A stretch of DNA of 64,000 bases from a bacterium (GCA_026129405.1 JAHCID010000007.1:207393-271392), one strand, 5' to 3'. Positions 53,249-62,073 are shown, counted from the first letter of the stretch. The notes: a model not told the origin generated them from the letters alone. A program made the numbers and translations.

Positions 53249-54359
53249 GGCGGAGCTGGTCCGCGAGCGTGTCGAGCCAGTCCTCAGACGACCCGAACAG
53301 TAGCTCCGCCTGCTTGGCGCGCAAGGTGTGGCGATGGAGCGGATGCTCGACGACGTAGCCCGCGCCGCCGTGGAGCTGATGCGCCATGAGCGTGATCTCG
53401 CGGTACGCGCGTCCCACCCAGGCTTTCGCGATCGCGATCTCACGCTCGGACGGCAGGCCCTCGGCGAGGCGCCACAACGCCTGCCGTGCGACGTGGCGCG
53501 CGCCCTCGAGCTCGATCGCCATCACCGCGACCATCTGCTGCACGGCCTGGAACGTGCCGAGCTTCGCGCCGAACTGCTCGCGCTCGCCGACGTAGCGTAC
53601 GGTCATCTCGAGGACGGTGTCGGCGCCGCCGATGAGGTCGCAGCAGAGGAGCGTCGCGAACGTGCGGCGGAGCTTCTCGAGCCTCGGCCATGCCGTCGCC
53701 GGCGTGCCGCAGAGCGCGTCGGCGGGCAGCGCCACCTGGCGCAGCCTCACGGTGCTCTGCCGGTCCTTGGCGAAGGTCGCGAGCGGCGTCACCGTGACGC
53801 CCTTCGCGTCCCGCGGGACCAGCACGACCGACACGCCGCGGCGACCATCGCAGCCGGCGACCAGGAACGCGTCGGCGGTGACGCCCTGGAGGACGAAATC
53901 CTTCTCGCCGTGCACGACGAGGTTGCGGCCGCGGCGCGTGACCGTCGTCGTCATCGCCGACGGCTCGAGCGCGGCGCCGCGCTCGCTCACCGCCAGCGCC
54001 ACCTGCCGCTCGCCGCGCGCGATGGCCGGCAGCCACGCCTTCTTCTGCGCCGGCGTGCCGAGCGCCTGCAGCGCGAGACCGCCCGTCCAGGCGGCGAAGA
54101 GCGCGAGCGGCGCGACGGCGCGGCCGCACTCCTCGACGAGGAGCCCGAGGTCGAGCAGCGACGCGCCCTGCCCGCCCGACTTCTCGGGCAGCGCGAAGCC
54201 GAGCCAGCCGAGCTCGGCGACGGCGCGCCAGAACGCGGGATCGTACCCCGCAGGGAGCGCGTCCCATTCGAGCCGGCGCTCGCGCGTCAGCTCGGCGTCG
54301 AGGAAGCGACGCGCTTCGTGCGCGACGGCCTGCTGCTCGTCGGTCGGGGCGAGGTGCAT
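53229..54359 (-). CDS. acyl-CoA dehydrogenase, divergent partner subunit
   Basis: This 376-residue acyl-CoA dehydrogenase fold protein has APTDEQQAVAHEARRFLDAEL at the N terminus, the FAD-region VSERGAALEPS and a C-terminal QLHGGAGYVVEHPLHRHTLRA. The canonical middle-domain signature is weak and the usual catalytic Glu is not obvious. This pattern is typical of the partner subunit in heteromeric acyl-CoA dehydrogenases such as those of steroid side-chain degradation. It follows another acyl-CoA dehydrogenase by 4 bases, so the two probably form an alpha2beta2 complex. Confidence 0.82.
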   Translation of the reverse strand: MHLAPTDEQQAVAHEARRFLDAELTRERRLEWDALPAGYDPAFWRAVAELGWLGFALPEKSGGQGASLLDLGLLVEECGRAVAPLALFAAWTGGLALQALGTPAQKKAWLPAIARGERQVALAVSERGAALEPSAMTTTVTRRGRNLVVHGEKDFVLQGVTADAFLVAGCDGRRGVSVVLVPRDAKGVTVTPLATFAKDRQSTVRLRQVALPADALCGTPATAWPRLEKLRRTFATLLCCDLIGGADTVLEMTVRYVGEREQFGAKLGTFQAVQQMVAVMAIELEGARHVARQALWRLAEGLPSEREIAIAKAWVGRAYREITLMAHQLHGGAGYVVEHPLHRHTLRAKQAELLFGSSEDWLDTLADQLRLAPRVA

Positions 54360-54363
54360 GCGC

Positions 54364-55536
54364 TCACTTCCTCGGGAGGCCGAGCCCGCGCTGCGAGATG
54401 ATGATGCGCTGGACCTCGTTGGTGCCGCCGCCGAAGCGCTGCATCGGGGCGATGGTGTAGAGCCACTGGAGGCGGCCGTGGAGCGGGCCGGCGTCGTCCT
54501 CGGGCGCGAGCTGGCCCGCGAGGCCGAGGATGTCGAGGCCGACGGACGCGAGGTGCGCGTTCAGCTCGGTGACGTACACCTTCGCGATCGAGCCTTCCTT
54601 GGTCGGCACCTGTCCCTGGTCGATCAGCCAGGCGTTGAGGAGCCCGATCTGCCGGCCCACCTCGACGCGCATCTCGAGGTCGGCCATCGCGCGCCGTACC
54701 CAGGGAATCGTACCGAGCGGACGGCCGTCGCGCTTCGTCCTCCGCACGAACGCCTTCAGCTCGGCGAGCAGCCGCGCGAGCATGCCCGTGCAGCCGAGCT
54801 GGATGCGCTCGAAGTCGAGCGCCATCATCGCGTAGTAGAAGCCCATGCCGCGGGCGCCGACGAGGTGGTCCTTCGGCACGCGGACGTTGTCGAAGAAGAC
54901 CGCGTTGGTGCGGATGTTCGACATGGTCCAGATCGGCTGCACCTCGATGCCAGGGGTGTCCATCGGGACGATGATCATCGAGATGCCCTGGTGCTTGCGC
55001 GCCTCGGGCTCGGTGCGCACGGCGACCCAGTTGTGGGTCGCGGTGTGGGCGCCGGTGTTCCAGATCTTCTGGCCGTTCAGCACCCACTCGTCGCCGTCGA
55101 GCTCGGCCTTGGTGGAGACGTTGGCGAGGTCGGTGCCAGCGTTCGGCTCCGAATAGGCGACGGCGAACTCGACCTGCCCCTTCAGGATCGGCGGCAGCCA
55201 ACGCGCCTTCTGCGCCTCGGTGCCTTCGCGCAGGATGGTGGGCGCGACCGAGGTGATCGAGAGGTTCATCGCCGGCGCGCCGGCGAGCTGCATCTCCTCG
55301 ATGAAGGCGTACTGCTCGACCGCCGCCTTGCCCATGCCGCCGAAGTCCTTCGGCCAGCCGACGCCCCACCACCCCTTGTCGAAGAGGCGGCGATGGAACG
55401 CCTTGGCCAGCGGCCCGTCGCCCTCGTTGCCGGCCTGGCGCAGCTCGGCCCGCAGCGCCTCGGTGACGTTCGCCCGGCAGAAGGCACGCACCTCGTCGCA
55501 CCAGCGGAGCTGCTCGGGCGTGTACGCGTAGCGCAT
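54364..55536 (-). CDS. acyl-CoA dehydrogenase, catalytic-type subunit
   Basis: This 390-residue protein is an acyl-CoA dehydrogenase with VAYSEPNAGTDLANVST (FAD motif), KIWNTGAHTATHNW and RFGGGTNEVQRIIISQRGLGLPRK (C-terminal FAD site). The ATG at 55536 gives the family-typical MRYAYTPEQLRW start. It likely desaturates a bulky acyl-CoA together with the product of the next gene. The pair lies downstream of a hydrolase and transporter, which suggests a small catabolic cluster for an imported compound. Confidence 0.9.
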   Translation of the reverse strand: MRYAYTPEQLRWCDEVRAFCRANVTEALRAELRQAGNEGDGPLAKAFHRRLFDKGWWGVGWPKDFGGMGKAAVEQYAFIEEMQLAGAPAMNLSITSVAPTILREGTEAQKARWLPPILKGQVEFAVAYSEPNAGTDLANVSTKAELDGDEWVLNGQKIWNTGAHTATHNWVAVRTEPEARKHQGISMIIVPMDTPGIEVQPIWTMSNIRTNAVFFDNVRVPKDHLVGARGMGFYYAMMALDFERIQLGCTGMLARLLAELKAFVRRTKRDGRPLGTIPWVRRAMADLEMRVEVGRQIGLLNAWLIDQGQVPTKEGSIAKVYVTELNAHLASVGLDILGLAGQLAPEDDAGPLHGRLQWLYTIAPMQRFGGGTNEVQRIIISQRGLGLPRK

Positions 55537-55621
55537 GCGGGGGGTTCGATACGTCGAAGGCCCGGCGCCGTGCAAGACCGAGCGAGTGTTCGATTACGCC
55601 CCCTGATGCGCCGCGCGCCGC

Positions 55622-56833
55622 TCACGCACCGAGCACGCCGTCGAGCCAGTCGAGCACGCGACGGTTGAGGAGGGAGCGGTTGCGCATCTCACAGTGGTCG
55701 CCGGCCCCTTCGGCCGCGGTGAAGCGGAGCAGCTCCCTCGGGCCGCGTAGCGCCGCGTAGAGCGCCGGCGCGGACGCGCCGAGCCGATCGTCCTCGCCGA
55801 CGGTGAGCAGCGTCGGGCAGCGGATCCGCTCGGTGCGGCCGTCCAGGGTGAAGGTCTCGACGGCGGCGAGGTAGTCGCGCAGGCTCGTCAGGCCGTGCAC
55901 CCAGAAACCGCGCTGGACGATCGTCCAGCGCAGACGCCGATCGCCCTCCACCATGGCCATGAAGCGATCGAGCACCTCCTGCGCGACCCCCGCGAGATGG
56001 CGCGCCGCCGCCGGCGTCGCGCCGAGCGCGACGACGGCGGCGCGAAAGCCCTCGGCGACGCTCCACAGGCCCGGGTCGGCGACACAGGCGGCGAGGCGCG
56101 GCTCGCCGCTCGCGGCGCGCGGCGCCAGGTAGCCGCCGAGGCTCCAGCCGTAGAGGGCGATGCGTGCCGGATCGACGCCGGGCAGCGTGACGGCGACGTC
56201 GACGACCGCCCGCACCACCGTCTCCCAGTCGGGACGCAGGCGCATGCCCCGCTCGACCAACATCGCGCCCTGTCCCGGGCCGTCGAAGAGAAGGCAATGG
56301 TAGCCGCGTCGCGACGCGGCCACCGCGGACGCGCAGTAGAGGTCCGTCATGGTCCCGTCGTAGCCGTTGGTGAGGATCAGCAGCGGGCGCGTCTCGGCGG
56401 CGCGTCCCGCCGCCGGCACCAGCCAGCCGGGCATCGCCCCGTCCTCGAACGGGATCGCGAGCCGCGTCGCCGGCGCCGCGTCGAGGAGGAGCCCCTGCTC
56501 GAGCGCGGCCGTTCCCTTGCGGAAGGCCGCCACGAGGCGCGGGTCGACCGGATCGCCGTAGAGCGGATGGAGCGACGTCATGTAGTGGCAGCTGGCGCGC
56601 AGCCACAGCTCGCGCGCGCTCGCCCCCCGGCCCGCCGCGAGGCGCTCCGTCGCCTCCGCCGCGAGGCGGTCGCCCGCCGCCACCCAGGCGCCGTGGAAGG
56701 CCGCGTCGTCGCCGTCGCCGACGGCCTTCGCCACGGCGGCGATCTCGCCCACGTCCGCACCGCCGTACGGCACGTAGGCGAGCGGCCAGGTGCCGAACTC
56801 GTCGTGGAAGGCGGAGGCGAAGAGGAATCCCAT
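55622..56833 (-). CDS. alpha/beta hydrolase resembling 2,6-dihydropseudooxynicotine hydrolase
   Basis: The protein has 403 residues with a helical N-terminal cap (about 1-130) and a C-terminal alpha/beta hydrolase: PLLILTNGYDGTMTDLY, FDGPGQGAMLVERGM, the nucleophile Ser in GWSLGGYLAPR, an acid in GEDDRLGA and the His in GAGDHCEMRNR. The cap-plus-FDGPGQG layout is typical of the 2,6-dihydropseudooxynicotine hydrolase/FrsA-like group that cleaves carbon-carbon or ester bonds. The true substrate is not known. It lies 85 bases upstream of the acyl-CoA dehydrogenase pair and 54 bases downstream of the transporter gene, on the same strand. Confidence 0.82.
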   Translation of the reverse strand: MGFLFASAFHDEFGTWPLAYVPYGGADVGEIAAVAKAVGDGDDAAFHGAWVAAGDRLAAEATERLAAGRGASARELWLRASCHYMTSLHPLYGDPVDPRLVAAFRKGTAALEQGLLLDAAPATRLAIPFEDGAMPGWLVPAAGRAAETRPLLILTNGYDGTMTDLYCASAVAASRRGYHCLLFDGPGQGAMLVERGMRLRPDWETVVRAVVDVAVTLPGVDPARIALYGWSLGGYLAPRAASGEPRLAACVADPGLWSVAEGFRAAVVALGATPAAARHLAGVAQEVLDRFMAMVEGDRRLRWTIVQRGFWVHGLTSLRDYLAAVETFTLDGRTERIRCPTLLTVGEDDRLGASAPALYAALRGPRELLRFTAAEGAGDHCEMRNRSLLNRRVLDWLDGVLGA

Positions 56834-56887
56834 GCGCGCGGCGCGCGATTCTAGAGCCTGCGCGCGAGCGCGCAAACCGTCCGGATC

Positions 56888-58168
56888 CTATGCCGCGCGC
56901 GCCAGTCGCTCGCGCCCGGGCAGCCGGATGCGCAGCACCAGCACCGTCGCCACCACCGACGCTGCGATCACCACCCCCAGCGCCGGCCCGAAGCTGCCGG
57001 TGTGGTCGCGCAGCGACGCCATCGCCGGGATGACCGCCGCCTGCGCCAACACGATGAACGGCACCAGGCGACCGCTGATGGCGCCGTAGTGCACGCGGCC
57101 GAACGCCTCGGCGACGAGGCTCGCCTGCAGCGTCGCGTTGCCGCCCATCGCATAGCCGTAGAGGATCACGTAGGCGACCAGCCCCGGGGTGCTGTGCGTC
57201 GCCCAGAGGAGCAGGACGCCGGCGCCCTGCAGCAGGAAGCACGCGGCGGCAACGCGGCGCTGATCGTAGCGATCGAGGAGCGCGCCGAAGCCGAGCTTGC
57301 CGACGACGCCCATCGCCGCGGTGGCGCCGAGCACCAACGACGCGTGCGTCGGGTCCATGCCGCGGTCGATGAGGAGCGGGATCTGGAAGAGGAGCACGCC
57401 CGCGAGCCCGGCCATCGTGAGCCCGAAGCAGACGGCGAGCAGCCAGAACGCCGCGCTGCGCACCGCGACCTCGGGCCGCACCGAGCGCTCCAGCTCGCGC
57501 TCGACCGCTTCGAGCGCCGCGTGGCCGGCGCCGCGCGGCGCGGGCTCGCCGTCCGGCAGGAGCCCGAGGTCGGCCGGGTCGCGCCGCATGAACGCCAGCA
57601 CCGGCGGCAGCACGACGACGAGCACGAGCGCCGCGAGCACCAGATAGGCCTCGCGCCAGCCGCGATGCACGATGAGCCACTGCGCGAGCGGCGCCATGAC
57701 GATGCCGCCGGCCGAGATGCCCGCCGTGGCGATGCCGAGCGCCTGCCCGCGGCGCCGCACGAACCAGCGGGCGACGACGGCGTTGTTCGGCAGCGCGCCC
57801 ATGCACGTCGAGCCGAGCGCGATCGGCCCGGCCATGCACAGGTAGAGGAGCGGCAGGCTGCCGACCTGCGAGAGCAGCGCGAACCCCGCCGCGAGGAGAC
57901 ACGCGCCGGCGATCTCCACGCCACGCGCCCCGTGCCGATCGACGACGCGGCCGACGACGAGCCCGTACGCCGCCTGCGCGAGCTGCGTGCAGGTGTAGGC
58001 GAGCGCGACCCGGCCGCGACCGCCGAAGGTCTCCGCCAGCGGAGTGAGGAAGACGCCCCAGGCGTAGAACATGAGGCCGACGTTGATGGCGTGGCAGAGA
58101 AAGGCGGTGAGGACGATCCACCAGCCGTGGAAGATCGCGGTGTTTCCCCGCGTCTCAGGCTGTTTCAT
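56888..58168 (-). CDS. major facilitator superfamily transporter
   Basis: This 426-residue protein has twelve hydrophobic segments. Loop 2-3 has GRVVDRHGARG, and HGWWIVLTAFLCHAINVG lies near the N terminus. It resembles the monocarboxylate/OFA group of MFS permeases, which carry organic acids. The ATG at 58168 is used; an ATG 30 bases upstream is also possible. The hydrolase, acyl-CoA dehydrogenases and this transporter are all on the minus strand and may form one uptake and degradation unit. Confidence 0.87.
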   Translation of the reverse strand: MKQPETRGNTAIFHGWWIVLTAFLCHAINVGLMFYAWGVFLTPLAETFGGRGRVALAYTCTQLAQAAYGLVVGRVVDRHGARGVEIAGACLLAAGFALLSQVGSLPLLYLCMAGPIALGSTCMGALPNNAVVARWFVRRRGQALGIATAGISAGGIVMAPLAQWLIVHRGWREAYLVLAALVLVVVLPPVLAFMRRDPADLGLLPDGEPAPRGAGHAALEAVERELERSVRPEVAVRSAAFWLLAVCFGLTMAGLAGVLLFQIPLLIDRGMDPTHASLVLGATAAMGVVGKLGFGALLDRYDQRRVAAACFLLQGAGVLLLWATHSTPGLVAYVILYGYAMGGNATLQASLVAEAFGRVHYGAISGRLVPFIVLAQAAVIPAMASLRDHTGSFGPALGVVIAASVVATVLVLRIRLPGRERLARAA

Positions 58169-58246
58169 CCTGCGCTCAAATCGTTGCGCCCCTTGCATTC
58201 TCGTGCACTGCGCGCTTCGTCGTGTTACACGCTGTTCCGTTGAATC

Positions 58247-58267
58247 CGTAGCCTATTCGTAGCCTGG
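58247..58267. repeat. 11-base tandem direct repeat just upstream of the integrase remnant
   Basis: CGTAGCCTATT is followed by CGTAGCCTGGC, so the CGTAGCCT core occurs twice with an 11-base period. It lies 20 bases before the start of a decayed integrase. It could be a recombinase arm or att-type site, but there is no matching copy elsewhere in the window that I could find. Confidence 0.35.
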
Positions 58268-58285
58268 CGCTCTGCGGAAACACGA

Positions 58286-59045
58286 ATGCCAAGACTCAAG
58301 CTTGACGACCGAACCATCCGCGCACTCGAATCACCGGTGCGAGGTCAGATCAACTACATCGACGCCGGCCTGCCTGGCTTCGGCCTCCGGTTTGCGGCAG
58401 GGGGCGCTCGCACCTGGACTGTCACGTACCACCCACCGAGGTCGATACGTTCGACGGATCACACTCGGCCGCTATCCGCTCGTCAGCATCGCGGACGCCC
58501 GCGCGAAGGCGAAACTGCTGCTCGCTGCGGTGACTCAAGGACACGACCCTGCGGCGGTAGCTAAAGCCCAGCGCCACGCGCCAACGTTCGCAGACCTAAC
58601 GACCCAGTACATCGAGCGCCACGCTAAGGTGAAGAAACGCAGCTGGCAGGCCGATGAGTACATGCTGCGGCGCTACGTCCCGGCATCCTGGGGGCCGAGA
58701 GCCCTCGCTGAGATCTCGCGGCGCGACATTCGCGATCACCTCTAGAGGTTTTGGCCGAGCGGACTCCGGCGATGGCGAACCGAACGCTCGCGCTACTACG
58801 GACGGTATGGAACTTCGCCATCGCGCGCGAATTGATTGCGGCATCACCATGCGCTCGCATCGAGCGGCCCGCTGCCGACCATGCACGAGATCGAGTGCTC
58901 ACTGCGGATGAGATCCGTCGCGTGTGCTCTGGAGCAGGAGAGTCCGCAGACTTCGGCACTCTTCCGACTGTACTTCTACACCGCGCAGCGCGGCCGGCGA
59001 ACCTCGGGTGCCGGGCTGGGTCTCGCGTGCCACCCGGCCGAATGA
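58286..59045 (+). pseudogene. decayed tyrosine-type integrase
   Basis: The N terminus MPRLKLDDRTIRALE, with GLRFAAGGARTWTVTYH, is the arm-binding DUF4102-type domain of phage/island integrases. The frame changes near 58435 to RRITLGRYPLVSIADARAKAK, which continues to a stop at 58743. After a 2-base slip the core-binding domain goes on (VLAERTPAMANRTLALL), and near 58940 the frame changes again (LFRLYFYTAQRG). The catalytic R, H-x-x-R and Y region is missing. This is an inactivated, truncated integrase, so it marks an old integrated island. Confidence 0.85.
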
Positions 59046-59048
59046 GAG

Positions 59049-59349
59049 CGCTGGGGCATCGACACGACGCATCTCTTTTGCGGCCGCGACGGCTGGTGCC
59101 ACCTGACGGCAATCATCGACTGCTACGACGCACGATCGTCGGCTGGCGCCTGGCGATGTACGAAACCGAGGGGAACACCACACTCGAGCTTATCGACTGC
59201 GCGTCATGGCCGACGCGGGCCCGGGCGCGGACGGCGACGGTCCGCTGGATCGAAGCCGTCTACGACCGCCAGCGGCGGCACTCGGCGATCGACATGCTGA
59301 GCCCGGGTGCCTACGAGGATCGCTACTGGCATCGCCGCGCAGCGGCTTA
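59049..59349 (+). mobile_element. IS3-family transposase remnant
   Basis: The segment starts abruptly where the integrase remnant stops. It reads WGIDTTHLFCGRDGWCHLTA followed by IIDCYD, the first Asp region of an IS3-type OrfB rve domain. After a one-base slip RTIVGWRLA continues. A large internal deletion joins it to the C terminus (VRWIEAVYDRQRRHSAIDML and the tail AYEDRY). The middle Asp and the catalytic Glu are gone. It differs from the IS3 element at 60861 and is a separate, older insertion. Confidence 0.8.
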
Positions 59350-59540
59350 ACCCAGGTGTTCGCCCGGCCGGGGCAAGTCCAATCCTTGCGGTAGCTGGTC
59401 GGGCGACACTAAGACCGGTCCCGCTGCCGCCGCCAGGCCTGTGCCCTGGTGCTTTCCACTCGTGTCGCGTCAATACACGAACATCCGATAGCCGACGACA
59501 GCCACCACGCCAGCCCACCAAATAGTCTCATTCGTGACGG

Positions 59541-60710
59541 CTATGGATGCGCAAGAAGGTACTGGCTGATCGTAGTAAAACGCGCTCGAGGCTGTCCCGC
59601 CGTAGGGCTGGGCTGCAAACCATTCCCATTCGGCGCGCACACGTTGTTGGCGTTAAGCAGTGCCGTATCGCACGAGCACGTCGACGTGCCTGTGGCGCAA
59701 ATTCGGAACGCCGGATCGACCAGATTAATGAGGTTGTAGTAGAACGCCTTGAAGCAATTACTCGCAGTGCGCCCGCAGTACTGGAAAATATTGACAGCGG
59801 CGTTGCCGGGCCCTTGAGTGGGATTCCCCCAGCTACAGATGTGACATCGCTGCGGTGAATTATCGTAGCCGAACTCCGTCAACCAGTACCGCCTCACGCA
59901 TGCCCCATCCTGAGTGCATCGTTCGTACGTCTCGGCCGTGTCCATCGTATGCTTAACGTCAGCCACCCTATCATACCGATGAAACGTGAACGCCTCCAAT
60001 GGCACGGTCAAGAAGCGTTGAGAGCCAACTTTGTGCGTTAGGTACCGATCCAAAGTGGCCTTGATGTTGCCGTGTGGCGCGCTGATTCCTGGCGCTACGA
60101 TCATCGAAGGTGCCCCAGATAGCGTGATGCCAAACCAACCGGGGATCAAAATAAGGTCCTGATACTGCTGTGCTGTGCCGCGAAAGTAGTTGCACCGATC
60201 AGGTTCGTTCCAGAGCTCCCATGCGCGCACAAAGGATCCGTAGCGCTTCGCGACTTCGAGCGTGAAATTGAGAAAATGCTGGTTGTTCGCGGGAGGGTTC
60301 GGTGTCGATCCAGGCTTTACCGCACCAACGCACTCCGCGTTCGTCCCCGGCTGGCTCGCCCATGGAGGAACGTTTGCAAACGTGATGAGAATCGAAAGGT
60401 GCGCCGCCCACGCTTGGGCGATCGCGGCATCCGTTGGCCCCCAGACCCATTGCGCGACCGGATCTGTTCCATTTGGCTGCACACTCGCCCACGAGATGGC
60501 CATTCGAACCCATCGAAAGCCGCCTTCGTAGGCGGTGCTCAGATTGGCTGGTGTTACGGCTGCCGGATCGTACGAGTCGTTGAAACCCCAATAGCTCGGA
60601 CTGTTCGGGGAGTCGCAGTAGGGTGTTGATGCAATCAGCAACAGGCTCGTAATAGACAACGCTAGCCCCAGCACTGCCTGCCGAGCTCGCCAATGCCGAG
60701 CATTCGCCAT
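59541..60710 (-). CDS. secreted GH-A clan glycoside hydrolase, Cys-rich
   Basis: This 389-residue protein begins with a signal/anchor (about 1-30, LGLALSITSLLLIAST) and folds as a TIM barrel. GFRWVRMAISWASVQPNG is an early strand, WELWNEPD has the acid/base Glu169 and YWLTEFGYD the nucleophile Glu279. Families GH5, GH39 and GH_A-like are possible. Seven or more Cys in the C half (CTQDGAC, CHICSWG, YCGRTASNC, TCSCD) suggest disulfides outside the cell. A strong AGGAGG site precedes the ATG at 60710. The gene uses more A/T codons than its neighbours to the left. Its paralogue at 63021 is broken. Confidence 0.83.
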   Translation of the reverse strand: MANARHWRARQAVLGLALSITSLLLIASTPYCDSPNSPSYWGFNDSYDPAAVTPANLSTAYEGGFRWVRMAISWASVQPNGTDPVAQWVWGPTDAAIAQAWAAHLSILITFANVPPWASQPGTNAECVGAVKPGSTPNPPANNQHFLNFTLEVAKRYGSFVRAWELWNEPDRCNYFRGTAQQYQDLILIPGWFGITLSGAPSMIVAPGISAPHGNIKATLDRYLTHKVGSQRFLTVPLEAFTFHRYDRVADVKHTMDTAETYERCTQDGACVRRYWLTEFGYDNSPQRCHICSWGNPTQGPGNAAVNIFQYCGRTASNCFKAFYYNLINLVDPAFRICATGTSTCSCDTALLNANNVCAPNGNGLQPSPTAGQPRARFTTISQYLLAHP

Positions 60711-60751
60711 TTGGAGTCCCTCCTGTGACGAGGCGCTAGCACGTACCGCAA

Positions 60752-60801
60752 AACTGCGCCCAGGAGTGCAAACTGCGCTAAAGTGTCCGCGACAACTGCG
60801 C
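60752..60801 (-). repeat. three direct repeats of GCGCAGTT in the leader of the glycoside hydrolase gene
   Basis: On the coding strand GCGCAGTT occurs three times, at forward positions 60794-60801, 60771-60778 and 60752-60759, spaced 23 and 19 bases. They lie between the promoter and the ribosome site. They could be regulator half-sites or RNA-level elements. Confidence 0.5.
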
Positions 60802-60821
60802 CGCCCGAAAACCTCGTAGCA

Positions 60822-60851
60822 TAGATAGTCGCAATATGGCTCGCGTGTCAA
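60822..60851 (-). promoter_or_regulatory. sigma70 promoter of the glycoside hydrolase gene
   Basis: TTGACA (60851-60846) is followed by 18 bases and TATCTA (60827-60822) on the minus strand. This is the best sigma70-type box pair found in the window. The IS left end begins 10 bases upstream of the -35. Confidence 0.6.
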
Positions 60852-60926
60852 CTGTCTCCCTGTAAAGCCCCCCTCGTCCGGACACCGCGCGATGGTAGAC
60901 TCCGCGGGCCGTCGCAGGAGGGGAAC

Positions 60927-61193
60927 ATGCGCAAGTCCCGCTTCACGGAAGAGCAGATCGTGTCGATCTTGCGGGAGGGAGAAGCCGGCGTGCCGATGGC
61001 CGAGCTGTTACGCCGCCACGGCATCAGCCGCGCGACCTACTTCAACTGGCGCGCGAAGTACGCCGGGACGTCCGTCGCGGAGCTGCGGCGGCTGAAGGAG
61101 ATCGAGGCCGAGAACACGAAACTCAAGCGGATGTACGCGGAGCTCGCGCTCGAGAACGCCGCGATCAAGGACGTCCTGCAGCGAAAGCTGTAG
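60927..61193 (+). CDS. IS3-family OrfA
   Basis: This 88-residue protein has an N-terminal helix-turn-helix (RKSRFTEEQIVSILREGEAG with ELLRRHGISRATYFNWRAKY) and a leucine-zipper-like C half (LKEIEAENTKLKRMYAELAL). These features are typical of IS3 OrfA, the DNA-binding part. The end CGAAAG at 61182-61187 is an A-AAG slippery site for the -1 frameshift that makes the OrfAB transposase. Confidence 0.92.
   Translation: MRKSRFTEEQIVSILREGEAGVPMAELLRRHGISRATYFNWRAKYAGTSVAELRRLKEIEAENTKLKRMYAELALENAAIKDVLQRKL
61182..61187 (+). promoter_or_regulatory. programmed -1 frameshift site between orfA and orfB
   Basis: CGA-AAG near the end of orfA can slip back one base so that reading continues as KAVGPATRRQVTAILV into orfB, as is usual in IS3 elements. 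It is the A-AAG type of slippery site. Confidence 0.5.
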
Positions 61194-61213
61194 GGCCGGC
61201 CACGAGGCGCCAG

Positions 61214-62059
61214 GTGACGGCGATCCTGGTCACGGAGCATCGGCTCCCGGTTCGACGCGCGTGCCGAGCGGTCGGGCTGTCGCGGACGGCATGGTATCGG
61301 CGGCCGGCGGATCCCGCGATCCGGGACGCGGCGGTCATCGCGGCGCTGCTGGCGGTGGTCGAGCAGCACGGCCGCTGGGGCTTCTGGAAGTGCTTCACGC
61401 GCCTGCGCCTCGATGGGCACGGGTGGAACCACAAGCATGTCCATCGCGTGTACTGCGCGCTGCGCTTGAATCTCCCGCGGCGCACGAGGCGGCGCGTCCC
61501 GACTCGCCTCCGCCAGCCGCTCGTCGCGCCCGCGACGCTCAACGGCATCTGGGCCCTCGACTTCATGCATGACGCGCTCTACGGCGGCCGGCCCTTTCGG
61601 ACTCTCAACGTCCTCGACGAGGCGAACCGCGAAGCGCTCGCGATCGAGGTCGGGACCGCGCCAGCCGCCCGCGTCGTGCGCGTGCTCGAGCAGCTCATCG
61701 AGCTCTACGGGCGGCCCGAGGCTCTACGCGTCGACAACGGCCCGGAGCTCACGGCCCAGCTCTTCGCCGACTGGTGTCAGCAGCATCGCATCGCGATCCG
61801 GTACATCCAGCCCGGCAAGCGATCAGAACGCCTTCATCGAACGCTTCAACCGGACCTACCGCCACGACGTGCTCGACGCGCACCTCTTCGGGTCGGTGCG
61901 CGAGGTGCAGCGCCAGACCGACGACTGGCTCGTGACCTACAACGATCACCGGCCGCACGAATCGCTGGGGGACGTCCCGCCCACGCGCTTTCTCCCGCGG
62001 CCCCGCACCCCGCCGGAGTCCACCTATGCGTGGTGTCCTCGACCGGGGGGCTTACGGCA
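61214..62059 (+). pseudogene. IS3-family OrfB, frameshifted before the catalytic Glu
   Basis: The rve integrase core reads WALDFMHD (first Asp) and RVDNGPE (second Asp), then slips near 61823 after YIQPGK. The intended continuation DQNAFIERFNRTYRHD, with the catalytic Glu, is in another frame, so about two bases are missing. The rest (WLVTYNDHRPHESLGDVPP) is then normal to the end. The DDE triad cannot be made from one reading frame. The copy is inactive unless the break is a sequencing error. Confidence 0.88.
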
Positions 62060-62073
62060 CCGCCCAGCGTGGT

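Larger units (their letters stand above)
60861..62059 (+). mobile_element. IS3-family insertion sequence
   Basis: The ends carry imperfect inverted repeats. The left reads TGTAAAGCCCCCCTCGTCCG with GACACC following; the right reads GTAAGCCCCCCGGTCGAGGA with CACC following, on the opposite strand (about 62032-62057). The element holds orfA and orfB of the IS407-like group. The exact outer boundary and target duplication could not be fixed. orfB is frameshifted. The element lies between the glycoside hydrolase gene and a methyltransferase gene, 14 bases from the methyltransferase stop. Confidence 0.85.

Noticed and set aside
53248-53443. ATG at 53443 as the start of the sugar dehydrogenase
   Set aside because: It would add about 65 Ser/Arg-rich residues inside the acyl-CoA dehydrogenase gene before the signal peptide.
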